A stretch of DNA of 39,518 nucleotides from an uncultured Treponema sp. (GCF_945873775.1 NZ_CAMCEC010000022.1:1-39518); one strand, 5' to 3'. Shown: positions 1 to 7,501, counted from the first letter of the stretch. Notes: a model not told the origin generated them from the letters alone. A program made the numbers and translations.

Positions 1-56
1 TCAGTTCTCAGTTCTCAGTTCTCAGTTCTCAGTTCTCAGTTCTCAGTTCTCAGTTT
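1..56. repeat. Heptamer tandem repeat, 8 units
   Basis: Seven perfect head-to-tail copies of TCAGTTC are followed by one variant TCAGTTT. The array begins at the window edge, so its full length is unknown. Short perfect arrays of this kind change copy number by slippage. No gene overlaps it and nothing ties it to a promoter. Confidence 0.95.
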
Positions 57-98
57 AGGTGAACTATTTTTAGCTAATTACATAAAATACATACAAGC

Positions 99-161
99 AA
101 AAGACCGTTGTGTCGGAATGATGCACATATTATGCGCACATTTTAGGCATGACGGTCTTTT
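99..161 (+). terminator. Long-loop hairpin with T-run, possible interrupted terminator
   Basis: A perfect 10-bp inverted repeat, AAAAGACCGT (99-108) with ACGGTCTTTT (152-161), encloses a 43-nt loop. The A-rich 5' and T-rich 3' arms resemble a bidirectional terminator, and the same arm sequence occurs in the compact hairpin at 39329-39356. The loop is unusually long, so this may be a terminator that received an insertion, or a decayed one. The gene it would serve lies left of the window. Confidence 0.4.
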
Positions 162-172
162 TGCGTTTAAAC

Positions 173-384
173 GGAAAAATTCCGAATGCAGCTTTTTTGC
201 CCGGAGAGCTTTTAGAAAAATTCCGAACGCTGACTTTTTGGTTAGGGAACTTTCGGAAAAATTCCAAAGACTAACTTTTTGCTTGGGAAGCGTTTGGAAA
301 AATTCCGCGGGCAGGCTTTCTTCTTAGGGAGTATTCGGAATAATTCCGCAAGGAGACTTTGTTTAGTACCTTCGGAAAAATTCT
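173..384. repeat. 41-bp-period degenerate tandem array with palindromic core
   Basis: The core GGAAAAATTCC, or a one-base variant, occurs at 173, 214, 255, 296, 337 and 374. The first four intervals are exactly 41 bp and the last is 37 bp. Between cores the units share a C-T5/6-G stretch and an AGGGA-like stretch. The core is an inverted repeat (GGAA-AAA-TTCC). 41 is not a multiple of three, so this is not a protein repeat; the open frames across it are not convincing genes. It could be an iteron-like set of protein sites or a decayed minisatellite. Confidence 0.85.
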
Positions 385-399
385 GCAGTAAATGTGAAC

Positions 400-506
400 T
401 GTCATTGTTGTAATTGATATGGCAATCCTTTGATGCTGATTTCCGGGTCAAGCCCGAAAATGACAGGAATATACAGCTGGATTTTCGGGGCAGGCTCAAA
501 ATGACA
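400..506. repeat. Dispersed palindromic repeat, composite copy
   Basis: A degenerate plus-orientation arm (400-428, begins TGTCATT, ends AATCC) is followed by two reverse-orientation arms (438-465 and 479-506), each a GATTT-stem-loop-stem-AATGACA unit. Each arm folds on itself around a (c)TTGA or TCAAG centre. Related copies lie near 1269-1336, 2231-2306, 2506-2580, 19384-19500, 29237-29397 and 39242-39300. Confidence 0.75.
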
Positions 507-540
507 GTAATAAATAAAAAGTGCCGGCTAGAGAGTCGGA
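479..540. repeat. Imperfect direct repeat, left copy (partner 2279-2345)
   Basis: This stretch and 2279-2345 share, in the same order, a TTTTCGGG-CAGGCTC palindromic arm, ATGACA, an A-rich spacer and TGCCGGCTAGAGA. The right copy completes the last element into a perfect terminator hairpin; the left copy holds only its 5' arm, just ahead of the ribosome site of the 552 gene. The pair brackets the two-gene block 552-2191. Confidence 0.6.
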
Positions 541-551
541 ATGGAGGTTGA

Positions 552-1235
552 ATGAATAAAGTAATTTCTAAGGTTCGTGTAACAGAAGTTGACGGGCTTA
601 GCGATGCGCTTGTGCGTCTTTACAAGGCGGATGAAGGTGTTTCTTCAGATGTGTTTTTGAAGAGCGTGATGGACGAGATTGAAAAGCTTTCTGTTGCGAT
701 TACAACTGCAATCAAGAAAGATAAAGTTTTAAGCAATCTTGAAGAGGCTGACATCGTGCGCGACGAGGCTGTAAAAAATCTTTCGACACTTTTGGACGGA
801 TATGAAGTTTTTCCAGTTGCGGCAAAAAAAGAGGCGGCGCAAAAACTCAAAACTGTTTTTGACAAGTACAGAAAATCAATCATAACGGCAAACTATGTAA
901 GCGAATCTTCGCTGATTGAAAGCCTGCTGGAAGATTTTTCCAAGGAAGAAGAGGCGGTTTCTTTGCTTGACGGAATAAAGGAAATCTTGGAGCAAATCCG
1001 CTCTGCGCAGGATGCGTTTGTAAAGGCAAGCGACGAATACAATGCGGCTTCCACGGTAAAAACAGAAAGCGCCTCATCGCTAAAAAAGCCTCTTCTTTCT
1101 GCAATCAACGACAAGTTCATTCCGTACATTACAGCAATGCAAATGGCGAACAGCGCAGTGTATGGCGATTTTGCGGCAAAAGCGGAAGGCGAAATTAAGC
1201 GCGTAAATGAAATTGTCTTGCGCCGCGGGAAATAA
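552..1235 (+). CDS. Helical protein of unknown function (possible DUF6261-like)
   Basis: This 227-residue protein is not confidently recognised. It looks almost entirely alpha-helical, rich in Glu, Lys and Ala, with no signal peptide, membrane segment or Cys-rich motif. The pattern of a short N-terminal strand segment, a long helical bundle and an R-D-E-A motif near residues 70-73 recalls DUF6261-type proteins of gut bacteria, but that is recollection, not a search result. The start is well supported by a GGAGG ribosome site at 543-547, four bases ahead of the ATG. It sits alone between repeat arrays and is followed by another dispersed repeat, in a stretch that looks accessory rather than core. 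Confidence 0.75.
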   Translation: MNKVISKVRVTEVDGLSDALVRLYKADEGVSSDVFLKSVMDEIEKLSVAITTAIKKDKVLSNLEEADIVRDEAVKNLSTLLDGYEVFPVAAKKEAAQKLKTVFDKYRKSIITANYVSESSLIESLLEDFSKEEEAVSLLDGIKEILEQIRSAQDAFVKASDEYNAASTVKTESASSLKKPLLSAINDKFIPYITAMQMANSAVYGDFAAKAEGEIKRVNEIVLRRGK

Positions 1236-1246
1236 GAGAAGACGGA

Positions 1247-1336
1247 GCTTATCTAATAAGTTTAAAATGCCATTGCTGTGCTTGACACGGGAATGACATA
1301 ACGATTTTGTCATTATCGGGCTTGACCCGATAATCT
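1247..1336. repeat. Dispersed palindromic repeat
   Basis: An outer flank ATCTAATAAGTTTAAAATG leads into a hybrid arm (1269-1298, centre GTGCTTGACAC) and then a well-preserved arm (1308-1336) beginning TGTCATT and ending AATCT, with an ATCGGG/CCCGAT stem around a CTTGA loop. The outer flank is shared with the copies at 19469-19500 (reverse) and 29283-29310. It ends 7 nt before the ribosome site of the 1355 gene, so it probably lies within or just ahead of that mRNA leader. Confidence 0.8.
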
Positions 1337-1354
1337 GTATTTCGGAGGAAAAAA

Positions 1355-2191
1355 ATGAAAAAATTAAAAGTTTTTGCCGTGCTTGCGGCAATGGGGCTTG
1401 CAGTTTCTTGCTACAGCGAGAAAATTCCAAAAGGATTTGTGAAAATTCCAGCTGCTTCAATTGACGGAACAGAAACCTGGACGCCAATTGCACCTGTATT
1501 AGGAGGCAAGCATGAAATCGCCTCGTTCTACATGAGCGACCATCCTGTAACACGCGGAGAATTCAAGGCTGTTGTTGGGTTTGACCCAAGTACTTATTTT
1601 TACGAGAAGAATGTAAAAAACGCCCCTGTAATCAATGTCGACTTGCGTTTGGCACTTTTATACTGCAACTTGCGCTCGGATATGGAAAACTTAACTCCTT
1701 GCTATTTATTTGACGGAAAAATAGCGCCAGATAAAGATTGGAGACATGTAGAGATTGTAACTTACAACAATACAGCAAACGGCTACCGCCTGCCGACAGA
1801 TGTTGAATGGGAATGGGCTGCACGCGGCGGCGAAAGCTACAAGTATGCCGGAAGCGACGACATAGACGAAGTTGGGTGTTTTATATATGAAAAAGTAAAG
1901 AGTAAAAAGGCAAACGGCTACGGACTTTACGACATGTGCGGAGAGCTTTGGGAAAGGTGCTTGGATGAAAAGGACTGGACAAGCTCAGTCAAGGAGAGGC
2001 CGAGAGAGAGTCTTGATGACTGTCTACGTGGCGGCGTTTGGTACATTGACAGAAATGGTGCTCGGGTCAAGGAAGATGTGAGCATATTATTTGCCGAACC
2101 CCTCTACGCGGATGTTGGCGATATAGACCTGGTGATGGATAAAATCTCCAAGAGATACTGGGGCTTCCGCGTTGTTCGCAACGCCAACTAG
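1355..2191 (+). CDS. FGE/SUMF1-fold lipoprotein
   Basis: This 278-residue protein starts with a lipoprotein signal peptide (lipobox LAVSC, Cys at 19), so it should be anchored to a membrane on the periplasmic side. The rest carries hallmarks of the formylglycine-generating-enzyme-like domain: HPVTRGEF near 57-64, GYRLPTDVEWEWAARGG near 146-162, GYGLYDMCGELWE, LRGGVW and the closing YWGFRVVRN. The region after LRGGVW lacks the paired cysteines used by true formylglycine-generating enzymes, so catalysis is doubtful; in treponemes such domains often serve other or unknown roles. A GGAGG site at 1344-1348 supports the start. A perfect terminator follows at 2329-2357. Confidence 0.85.
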   Translation: MKKLKVFAVLAAMGLAVSCYSEKIPKGFVKIPAASIDGTETWTPIAPVLGGKHEIASFYMSDHPVTRGEFKAVVGFDPSTYFYEKNVKNAPVINVDLRLALLYCNLRSDMENLTPCYLFDGKIAPDKDWRHVEIVTYNNTANGYRLPTDVEWEWAARGGESYKYAGSDDIDEVGCFIYEKVKSKKANGYGLYDMCGELWERCLDEKDWTSSVKERPRESLDDCLRGGVWYIDRNGARVKEDVSILFAEPLYADVGDIDLVMDKISKRYWGFRVVRNAN

Positions 2192-2230
2192 CGTTGGCTG
2201 GTTCTGTAAGCGGGATTATTAAACAAGAGT

Positions 2231-2306
2231 TGTCATTATCCGGCTTGACCCGATAATCTCTCGTAAAGCAATTGGCTATATTTTCGGGTCAGGCTCGAAG
2301 ATGACA
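2231..2306. repeat. Dispersed palindromic repeat, paired arms
   Basis: A plus-orientation arm (2231-2259, TGTCATT to AATCT) and a reverse-orientation arm (2280-2306, TTTTCGGG to ATGACA) are separated by about 20 bp, giving a head-to-head composite. The reverse arm belongs to the direct repeat matching 479-540. Confidence 0.8.
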
Positions 2307-2328
2307 TAAAAGATACTTTATTAAAACT

Positions 2329-2357
2329 GCCGGCTAGAGATTCTAGCCGGCTTTTTT
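2329..2357 (+). terminator. Rho-independent terminator after FGE-fold lipoprotein gene
   Basis: A perfect 10-bp stem GCCGGCTAGA / TCTAGCCGGC with a 3-nt loop is followed by six T. Only the 5' half of this hairpin is duplicated at 523-534. Confidence 0.9.
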
Positions 2358-2491
2358 CAGTTTAAAACAAAAAAACTGCCGAAGCCCACCCGCAACGACA
2401 GTGAAAACATCTTTAAAGCAATAAAAATATTGTTCTTATTATATATCAGCTTTTAGTTAAAGTCTATTGTTAGTTTAAAAAAGCACTTTGA

Positions 2492-2613
2492 ATGTCGAAT
2501 TTTGTTGTCATTATCGGGCTTGACCCGATAATCTATTGAAATTTTACAGCAGATTCCCGTGTCGTAGCACGAGAATGACACTAAAACTACTGTTCTTATC
2601 AAAACTCGACATT
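2492..2613. repeat. Palindromic repeat nested in a larger inverted repeat
   Basis: Two dispersed-repeat arms, 2506-2534 (forward) and 2551-2580 (reverse), sit inside longer outer arms: AATGTCGAATTTTG at 2492-2505 and CAAAACTCGACATT at 2600-2613, complementary except for one base. The whole 122-bp unit is therefore MITE-shaped. The rest of the gene-free stretch 2360-2703 is A/T-rich. It also holds a small GCCCTT/AAGGGC hairpin at 2665-2690 just ahead of ctpA. Confidence 0.7.
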
Positions 2614-2703
2614 TGGGCTAAAAGTCAAAATTGAACCAAGCAGTTTTTTATTCAATATGAATATGCCCTTGAACACTGCCTTAAAAGGGCTTAAAATGGA
2701 GCA

Positions 2704-4158
2704 ATGAAAATCGCAAAGAAATTATTAAAGGCTACGCGGATTTTTTCAGCGTTTATATTGTTTTCCATTTTTGCTTCCCAGTGTTTTTCGCAGTCTAATT
2801 CTTCAAGCTCAGACATAGATTCAGCAAAGCAGCGTCAGTTTCTTAAGGTTATAGATCAGCTTTATTATTTTATTCAGCAGAATTATGTGGAAGAAGTTGA
2901 TCCGCAGGTTTTGTATGAAGGCGCGTTAAAGGGAATGCTTGGCGCGCTGGACGACCCTTATTCAGTTTATATGGCGCAGTCTGAATGGAGAAGCCTTACC
3001 GACACAACTGTTGGAAACTTTGGCGGCGTGGGACTTTCCATAACAAAGCCTCTTGTTTCTACGGAAGAAAAGCCTGCTTATGTTGAAGTTGCCGAGCCTA
3101 TAGAAAATACTCCGGGCGCAAAAGCTGGAATTCAGTCAGGAGACTTGATTATTGAAGTTGACGGCGTGGACACTTCTACAATTACAATGGATGAAGTTTT
3201 GAGTATGTTGCGCGGAACTGTCGGCGAAAGCGTTACTGTAAAAATCCGCAGAAGAAATACTCTTGAATTTGAGCGGACTCTTGTGCGCGCCGTTATTCAA
3301 AATCCGTCTGTAAAATATGGAATGATTGAAGGTGAAAAAATCGGCTACTTGCGCCTTACTGAATTTTCTGTGAACACTGCCGCAAAAGTTCAGGAAGCTT
3401 TGGATTCGTTCAAGGAAGCTTCGTTTAACGGACTTGTTATAGACTTGCGGAACAACGGCGGCGGACTTTTGGACAGCGCGGTTGACATTGCGGATAAATT
3501 TATTGATGAAGGCATAATAGTTTCCACAAAAAGCCGTCTTGCTTATGAAAATGCGGTTTATCATGCTGTAAAAAGAAAAACTGTTGTGCGCGGCATTCCG
3601 ATTGTTGTTCTTATAAACAGGGCGACTGCCAGCGCAAGCGAAATATTGAGCGGAGCTTTAAAAGACACAAAAACTGCGTATCTTGTAGGCGAAAAATCAT
3701 TTGGAAAAGGAAGCGTTCAGGTTCCGCGCGGACTTGTAAACAACGACGGATTCAAAATCACAGTGGCAAAATATTATTCTCCGAGCGACACAAATATTGA
3801 CAAAATAGGAATTAAGCCGGATTTGGAAGTTCTTTATCCTGATTTCACAAAAGAAGAGGAAGAAGATTGGCATGCTCTTGAAGAATCGGGCGCAATAGCA
3901 GATTACGTGGATTCTCACCAGAACATGACAGAATCAGAAATTGCTTCTTATGCGAAAACCTTGCAGAAAAAATACAAGCTTGAAGAGCGCATTCTTAGAA
4001 AAATGATTCGCAACGAGCTTGACAGAACCCGTTCTCCACGTCTTTACGACCTTGACTATGACAGCCAGCTTAATGCGGCGATTAATGTTATTAAAGGCGG
4101 AAACTTTGCCGAGCTTATGGCTTCAACAAAAACCTTAAAAGAACAGCAGGAACAATGA
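2704..4158 (+). CDS. ctpA: C-terminal processing peptidase, S41 family
   Basis: This is a secreted or membrane-anchored serine protease of the CtpA/Prc family that trims the C-termini of envelope proteins. Of 484 residues, about 1-29 form a signal peptide or anchor. A PDZ domain lies near 105-195, including GDLIIEVDGV. The S41 core follows: LVIDLRNNGGG near 244-254, the nucleophile in ATASASEI (Ser310) and the general base in SFGKGSVQ (Lys335). The 25-residue Ser-Lys spacing matches characterised members. A helical C-terminal tail completes it. Its stop overlaps the rsmE start (ATGA), so the two are translationally coupled. The ATG has only a weak ribosome site, GGAG at 2698-2701, set very close. 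Confidence 0.95.
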   Translation: MKIAKKLLKATRIFSAFILFSIFASQCFSQSNSSSSDIDSAKQRQFLKVIDQLYYFIQQNYVEEVDPQVLYEGALKGMLGALDDPYSVYMAQSEWRSLTDTTVGNFGGVGLSITKPLVSTEEKPAYVEVAEPIENTPGAKAGIQSGDLIIEVDGVDTSTITMDEVLSMLRGTVGESVTVKIRRRNTLEFERTLVRAVIQNPSVKYGMIEGEKIGYLRLTEFSVNTAAKVQEALDSFKEASFNGLVIDLRNNGGGLLDSAVDIADKFIDEGIIVSTKSRLAYENAVYHAVKRKTVVRGIPIVVLINRATASASEILSGALKDTKTAYLVGEKSFGKGSVQVPRGLVNNDGFKITVAKYYSPSDTNIDKIGIKPDLEVLYPDFTKEEEEDWHALEESGAIADYVDSHQNMTESEIASYAKTLQKKYKLEERILRKMIRNELDRTRSPRLYDLDYDSQLNAAINVIKGGNFAELMASTKTLKEQQEQ

Positions 4159-4964
4159 GGCAATTTATTGTAGAAAGTCCGCTTGACTCTGATGGCTGCA
4201 TTTGCATTGAAGGAAAAAAATATCATTATCTTAATTCTGTTTTAAGAGTTAAATGCGGCGACATGATTTACGCAAGGCTTTTGGACGGTTCTCTTCAGCA
4301 GATGACTGTTGCAAAAATCGACTCTTGCGAAAAAAAAATAATTCTTCAGGCAGCAGGAGATTTAACTTGCAGTGATTCCGCCTCGCAAGCAGCTCCTGTT
4401 TTAAAAAAGCCTAAAACCGAGATTTATCTTTTTCAGTTTGAAGCAAAGCCTCCGAAAATGGATTTGATTGTAAGGCAGGCAACTGAATGCGGAGTCTGCG
4501 GAATAATTCCAGTGGAAGGAGAATTCTGCCAAAAAGGAAGCATTGAGTCCGCGCGTAAAAAATCTGAATCTGGAGACGAACGCTGGCAAAGAATTGTAAC
4601 AGAAGCAAGGCAGCAGAGCGGTTCTCCTGTTGAAACAAAAATTTTTTCTTCGGTTTCGGTGGAAGCGGCTTGCGCTTTTTGGAGCAATTTGAAGGCGGAA
4701 CACAAGGAGGCAGTTGTTCTTTATGAGCGCAGCGATGGAACAAAGAGCATTTATAATGCGCTAAAAAATGCCGATGTTATAAAAAAAGAAAATGCGAAAA
4801 TTGCAGTTGCAGTTGGCGCGGAAGGCGGAATTTCTGTGCAGGAAATCAGCATTATGAAAGCAAGCGGATTTATTCCCGTGCATTTTGATACAAATATATT
4901 GAGATGCGAAACTGCTTCTTTGTACGGAATTGCGGCTTTGCAGACTGTTTTAAGTGGAGAATAA
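4155..4964 (+). CDS. rsmE: 16S rRNA m3U1498 methyltransferase RsmE
   Basis: This SPOUT-class methyltransferase methylates U1498 of 16S rRNA using S-adenosylmethionine. The 269-residue length is near the family norm of about 245. The N-terminal half is the PUA-like RNA-binding part (KYHYLNSVLRVKCGD near 23-37). The C-terminal knot carries AVGAEGGIS near 220-228 and LRCETASLYGIAALQTVL at the end, matching the family GPEGG and ILRxETA signatures with G-A replacing G-P. It starts inside the ctpA stop and is followed by the glycosyltransferase after one base. Confidence 0.95.
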   Translation: MRQFIVESPLDSDGCICIEGKKYHYLNSVLRVKCGDMIYARLLDGSLQQMTVAKIDSCEKKIILQAAGDLTCSDSASQAAPVLKKPKTEIYLFQFEAKPPKMDLIVRQATECGVCGIIPVEGEFCQKGSIESARKKSESGDERWQRIVTEARQQSGSPVETKIFSSVSVEAACAFWSNLKAEHKEAVVLYERSDGTKSIYNALKNADVIKKENAKIAVAVGAEGGISVQEISIMKASGFIPVHFDTNILRCETASLYGIAALQTVLSGE

Positions 4965-4965
4965 A

Positions 4966-5706
4966 ATGGCGGTTCAACGTATAGAGCTACTCGGAGTTCC
5001 TGTGGATGTGTGTTCTAAGCAGGATTTGGAAGAAAAGATTTTGCAGCTTTTGGAAAAAAAAGGTCCTTCTCAAATTTCATTTATAACAATCTGGGACTTT
5101 ATGAAAATCCGGCGCAAAAACGAATATGCGGAAAGCATAAGAAATGCCGACTTGATTCTTCCTATTTCAAAGAGCATTTTGTCCGGGGCGAAATTTCTTA
5201 ACAAGACAGTTCCTTTTAGGCATAATCCGTTTGACGCGTTTATAAGCATTCTTTCTATTCTTGAAAGCCGCTACAAGTCGTTTTATATTTTCGGCGGAAG
5301 GAAAAAAGCTCTTGCCGCTGCGGAAAAAAATATGCGTTCTACTTTCCGCGGACTTCAGATTGTGGGAAGATGCGTTGGCTATTATCAAAAGCAGGACGAA
5401 GAAAATATTATTCAGGCGATTTCAAAAGCGTCTCCGTCTTTGGTTCTTGTGAGCGAAGGAATTAAAAAGAAAGATTTTTGGAGCTATTCGAATAAAGACA
5501 GATTTTCTTCTGGAATTTTTATGTATTACCGGGATGCAGTTGGAATTTTAAGCAAAAGAATCAAGCGTGTAAATCCAAAAGTTTTTGAAAAAGGGCACGA
5601 AATTTGGGGCGAGCTTATCAGAAATCCGCTTAGAATTTTTTTGATTTTTCCATTTTTGTGGTATATAATTCTTCTTGTCTGGACAAAACTTTTTAAAAAG
5701 GATTAG
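4966..5706 (+). CDS. WecG/TagA/CpsF-family glycosyltransferase
   Basis: The WecG/TagA/CpsF (GT26) family transfers a sugar to a lipid-linked acceptor in surface polysaccharide synthesis. The 246-residue protein shows the family order: an N-terminal LLGVPVDV segment, an ADLILPISKSI segment in place of the usual ADG...G, the YIFGGRKKALAAAEKNM nucleotide-sugar region, and a C-terminal WGELIRNPLRI followed by a hydrophobic stretch that likely associates with the membrane. A GTG twelve bases upstream is in frame, but ATG 4966 has GGAGA at 4956-4960 and is preferred. The acceptor and product are unknown because no other polysaccharide genes are nearby. Confidence 0.85.
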   Translation: MAVQRIELLGVPVDVCSKQDLEEKILQLLEKKGPSQISFITIWDFMKIRRKNEYAESIRNADLILPISKSILSGAKFLNKTVPFRHNPFDAFISILSILESRYKSFYIFGGRKKALAAAEKNMRSTFRGLQIVGRCVGYYQKQDEENIIQAISKASPSLVLVSEGIKKKDFWSYSNKDRFSSGIFMYYRDAVGILSKRIKRVNPKVFEKGHEIWGELIRNPLRIFLIFPFLWYIILLVWTKLFKKD

Positions 5707-5718
5707 GGGCTTTTGTCA

Positions 5719-6774
5719 ATGGAGAGAATTTTAATAGTTTCAAGCAGAAAGGAATTTATTTCTTTTTGCAAAGTTGTTTTTGACCGGGACTTTGATTTCT
5801 TTTGTGTGCATACGGAAGAAATTTCTTTTATCTGCCCGGAATTTTTTTTGGTCTTGGCAGTTTTAATAGACGGCTCTTGCTTTTCTTCTAGCGAATCTTC
5901 CTACATTTCTAAATTTTTCAAAAATACACTTGAGCGTCCTGTTTTTGTCTGCTTTAAAGAATCCGACTGCCTGAAATATGTTTCTGAGCTGGTAAAGTTA
6001 AAAAACGAAGTTTCTTCATCTGGCAAAAATTTATTTTGTGCTGAAAAAACAGAAGAATTTCTTTGCGCGGAAAATAATTTGTGCCTTGGATTTGATTCGC
6101 AGATTGAAATTGCCTGCAAGAGCGATTCTACAGTTTTGCTGCTTGGCGAAAGCGGCTCTGGAAAAAATCACACTGCCCGTTTTATACATGAAAATTCATC
6201 AAGGAAAAACAGAAAATTTACTTCTTTTAATCTTGCTGAAATAAATCCGAATTTAATTGAAAGCTCGCTTTTTGGTTCTATAAAAGGCTCTTTTACTGGC
6301 GCGGAAGAAACTTCTGGAATTTTTGAAGAGGCTTCGGACGGAACACTTTTTATTGACGAAATTTGCGAGCTAAGCCTTGAAAGCCAAGGGAAATTTCTTG
6401 GAGTTTTGGATTCAAGGGAATTCAGCAAAGTAGGAAGCAGCAAGAAAATTGGTTTTGACGCTCGCCTTATTTTTGCAACGGACTCAAAAATTTCAGAGCT
6501 TGTGGAAAAAAATCTTTTTAAAAAGCAGCTTTTTTACAGAATCAGCGTTCTGGTTATAAATGTTCCGCCGCTAAGAGAACGCAAAGGCGAACTAGTGAAA
6601 ATTGCAGAGGCTTGCGCTTCGGTATTTGGAAAAAAGCTTTCTGAGTGCGCGGTTAAAAAACTTTTGGATTTTTCCTGGCCGGGAAATATCAGGCAGCTTA
6701 AAAACTGCATTGAGCGTTCTTGTGTCAGCGCAAAAAAAGAAATTCTTTTTGCAGATGATATTATCTTTTTTTAG
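5719..6774 (+). CDS. Sigma-54-activator-like AAA+ protein without DNA-binding domain
   Basis: The N-terminal ~120 residues are a divergent receiver-like or unrelated sensory segment. The AAA+ core then shows Walker A GESGSGKN, a GAFTGA-loop variant GSFTGA, Walker B GTLFIDEI, an arginine-finger region FKKQLFYRI (the first Arg is Lys) and sensor II WPGNIRQLKN. The GAFTGA loop contacts sigma-54, so a role in sigma-54 transcription is likely. The protein ends only a few residues after the AAA+ lid, so the usual Fis-type helix-turn-helix is absent and it could not bind enhancers by that domain. ATG 5719 with AGGGG at 5705-5709 is preferred over an in-frame TTG at 5713. Its 3' end overlaps trmJ tail to tail by 14 bp. 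Confidence 0.85.
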   Translation: MERILIVSSRKEFISFCKVVFDRDFDFFCVHTEEISFICPEFFLVLAVLIDGSCFSSSESSYISKFFKNTLERPVFVCFKESDCLKYVSELVKLKNEVSSSGKNLFCAEKTEEFLCAENNLCLGFDSQIEIACKSDSTVLLLGESGSGKNHTARFIHENSSRKNRKFTSFNLAEINPNLIESSLFGSIKGSFTGAEETSGIFEEASDGTLFIDEICELSLESQGKFLGVLDSREFSKVGSSKKIGFDARLIFATDSKISELVEKNLFKKQLFYRISVLVINVPPLRERKGELVKIAEACASVFGKKLSECAVKKLLDFSWPGNIRQLKNCIERSCVSAKKEILFADDIIFF

Positions 6775-7489
6775 AAAGACCTGCTGCTTTGTCAAATATT
6801 TTTTCTATGTATTGCGCCTCTCCTTCGCTTAATGCCGAGCGGGACAAAATATCGCGCCAGAAAATTTCCATGTCTTTGCGTCCTGTAACAGAAAAAAATC
6901 CGATTTTCTGAAGATTGTCTGCAATTGTGGTTACGGTTTCTTTCAGCCTTTTTGAATCTATTGGCGTGTATCCAATTTTGTTTTTTTCATTGTATCGGAA
7001 CAAAGTGTAGCACATAATCTGCACAGCGTGGCTTAAATTCAGCGAACCGAATTCTTCGCTTGAAGGAATTGTAACGCCCATTTCGCATTCAAGAATTTCA
7101 TTGTCGTCAAGTCCGGTTCTTTCGTTGCCAAATACAACTGCGATTTTTCCGCCTTTTTTTTCTGTTCCTGAAATTCTGTTTGCGGTTTTTGCAAATTCTT
7201 CTGGCAAAAGAAGCTTGCCTTTGCGTTTTTTTCCTCTCCGGCGCGTTGTTCCGCATGAGCAGACACAGTCAGAGCAGGCTTCGGTTATTGAAGAGAAATA
7301 TTCGGCATTGTCAAAAATGTATGACGCATGGATTGCAAGAACGTGGACTTTATCCAGGTCGATTTCTTCTTTTTTTCCTACAATCCGCAGTTTATGGATT
7401 CCGTTGTTTGCCATTGCCCTGCAAGCGGCTCCGATGTTTCTAGGTTCTTCCGGGCGCGATAAAACTATAACGATATTGTCTAAATTCAT
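6761..7489 (-). CDS. trmJ: SPOUT tRNA/rRNA methyltransferase, TrmJ-like
   Basis: This TrmH/SpoU-superfamily 2'-O-methyltransferase is closest in layout to TrmJ, which methylates position 32 of tRNA. In the 242-residue protein motif 1 is NIGAACRAMANNG near 18-30, motif 2 VVFGNERTGLDD near 130-141 and motif 3 SLNLSHAVQIMCYTLFRYN. An Arg/Lys-rich insert near 90-105 (RRRGKKRKGK) may contact RNA. A C-terminal helical extension is typical of TrmJ dimers. It lies 12 bp downstream of the STAS gene on the same strand, so the two are probably co-transcribed. Confidence 0.88.
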   Translation of the reverse strand: MNLDNIVIVLSRPEEPRNIGAACRAMANNGIHKLRIVGKKEEIDLDKVHVLAIHASYIFDNAEYFSSITEACSDCVCSCGTTRRRGKKRKGKLLLPEEFAKTANRISGTEKKGGKIAVVFGNERTGLDDNEILECEMGVTIPSSEEFGSLNLSHAVQIMCYTLFRYNEKNKIGYTPIDSKRLKETVTTIADNLQKIGFFSVTGRKDMEIFWRDILSRSALSEGEAQYIEKIFDKAAGLSKKR

Positions 7490-7501
7490 AAAATTTGCGG
7501 G

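Noticed and set aside
173..384. CRISPR-like array
   Set aside because: Units are continuous 41-bp degenerate tandem repeats with no unique spacers and no cas genes.
118..499. Open frames on both strands (118-327 plus, 242-499 minus)
   Set aside because: They run through the 41-bp array and palindromic repeats, have no ribosome site, and change frame with each repeat unit.
1080..1553. 157-residue minus-strand open frame
   Set aside because: It overlaps two well-supported plus-strand genes and a palindromic repeat, and has no ribosome site or recognisable domain.
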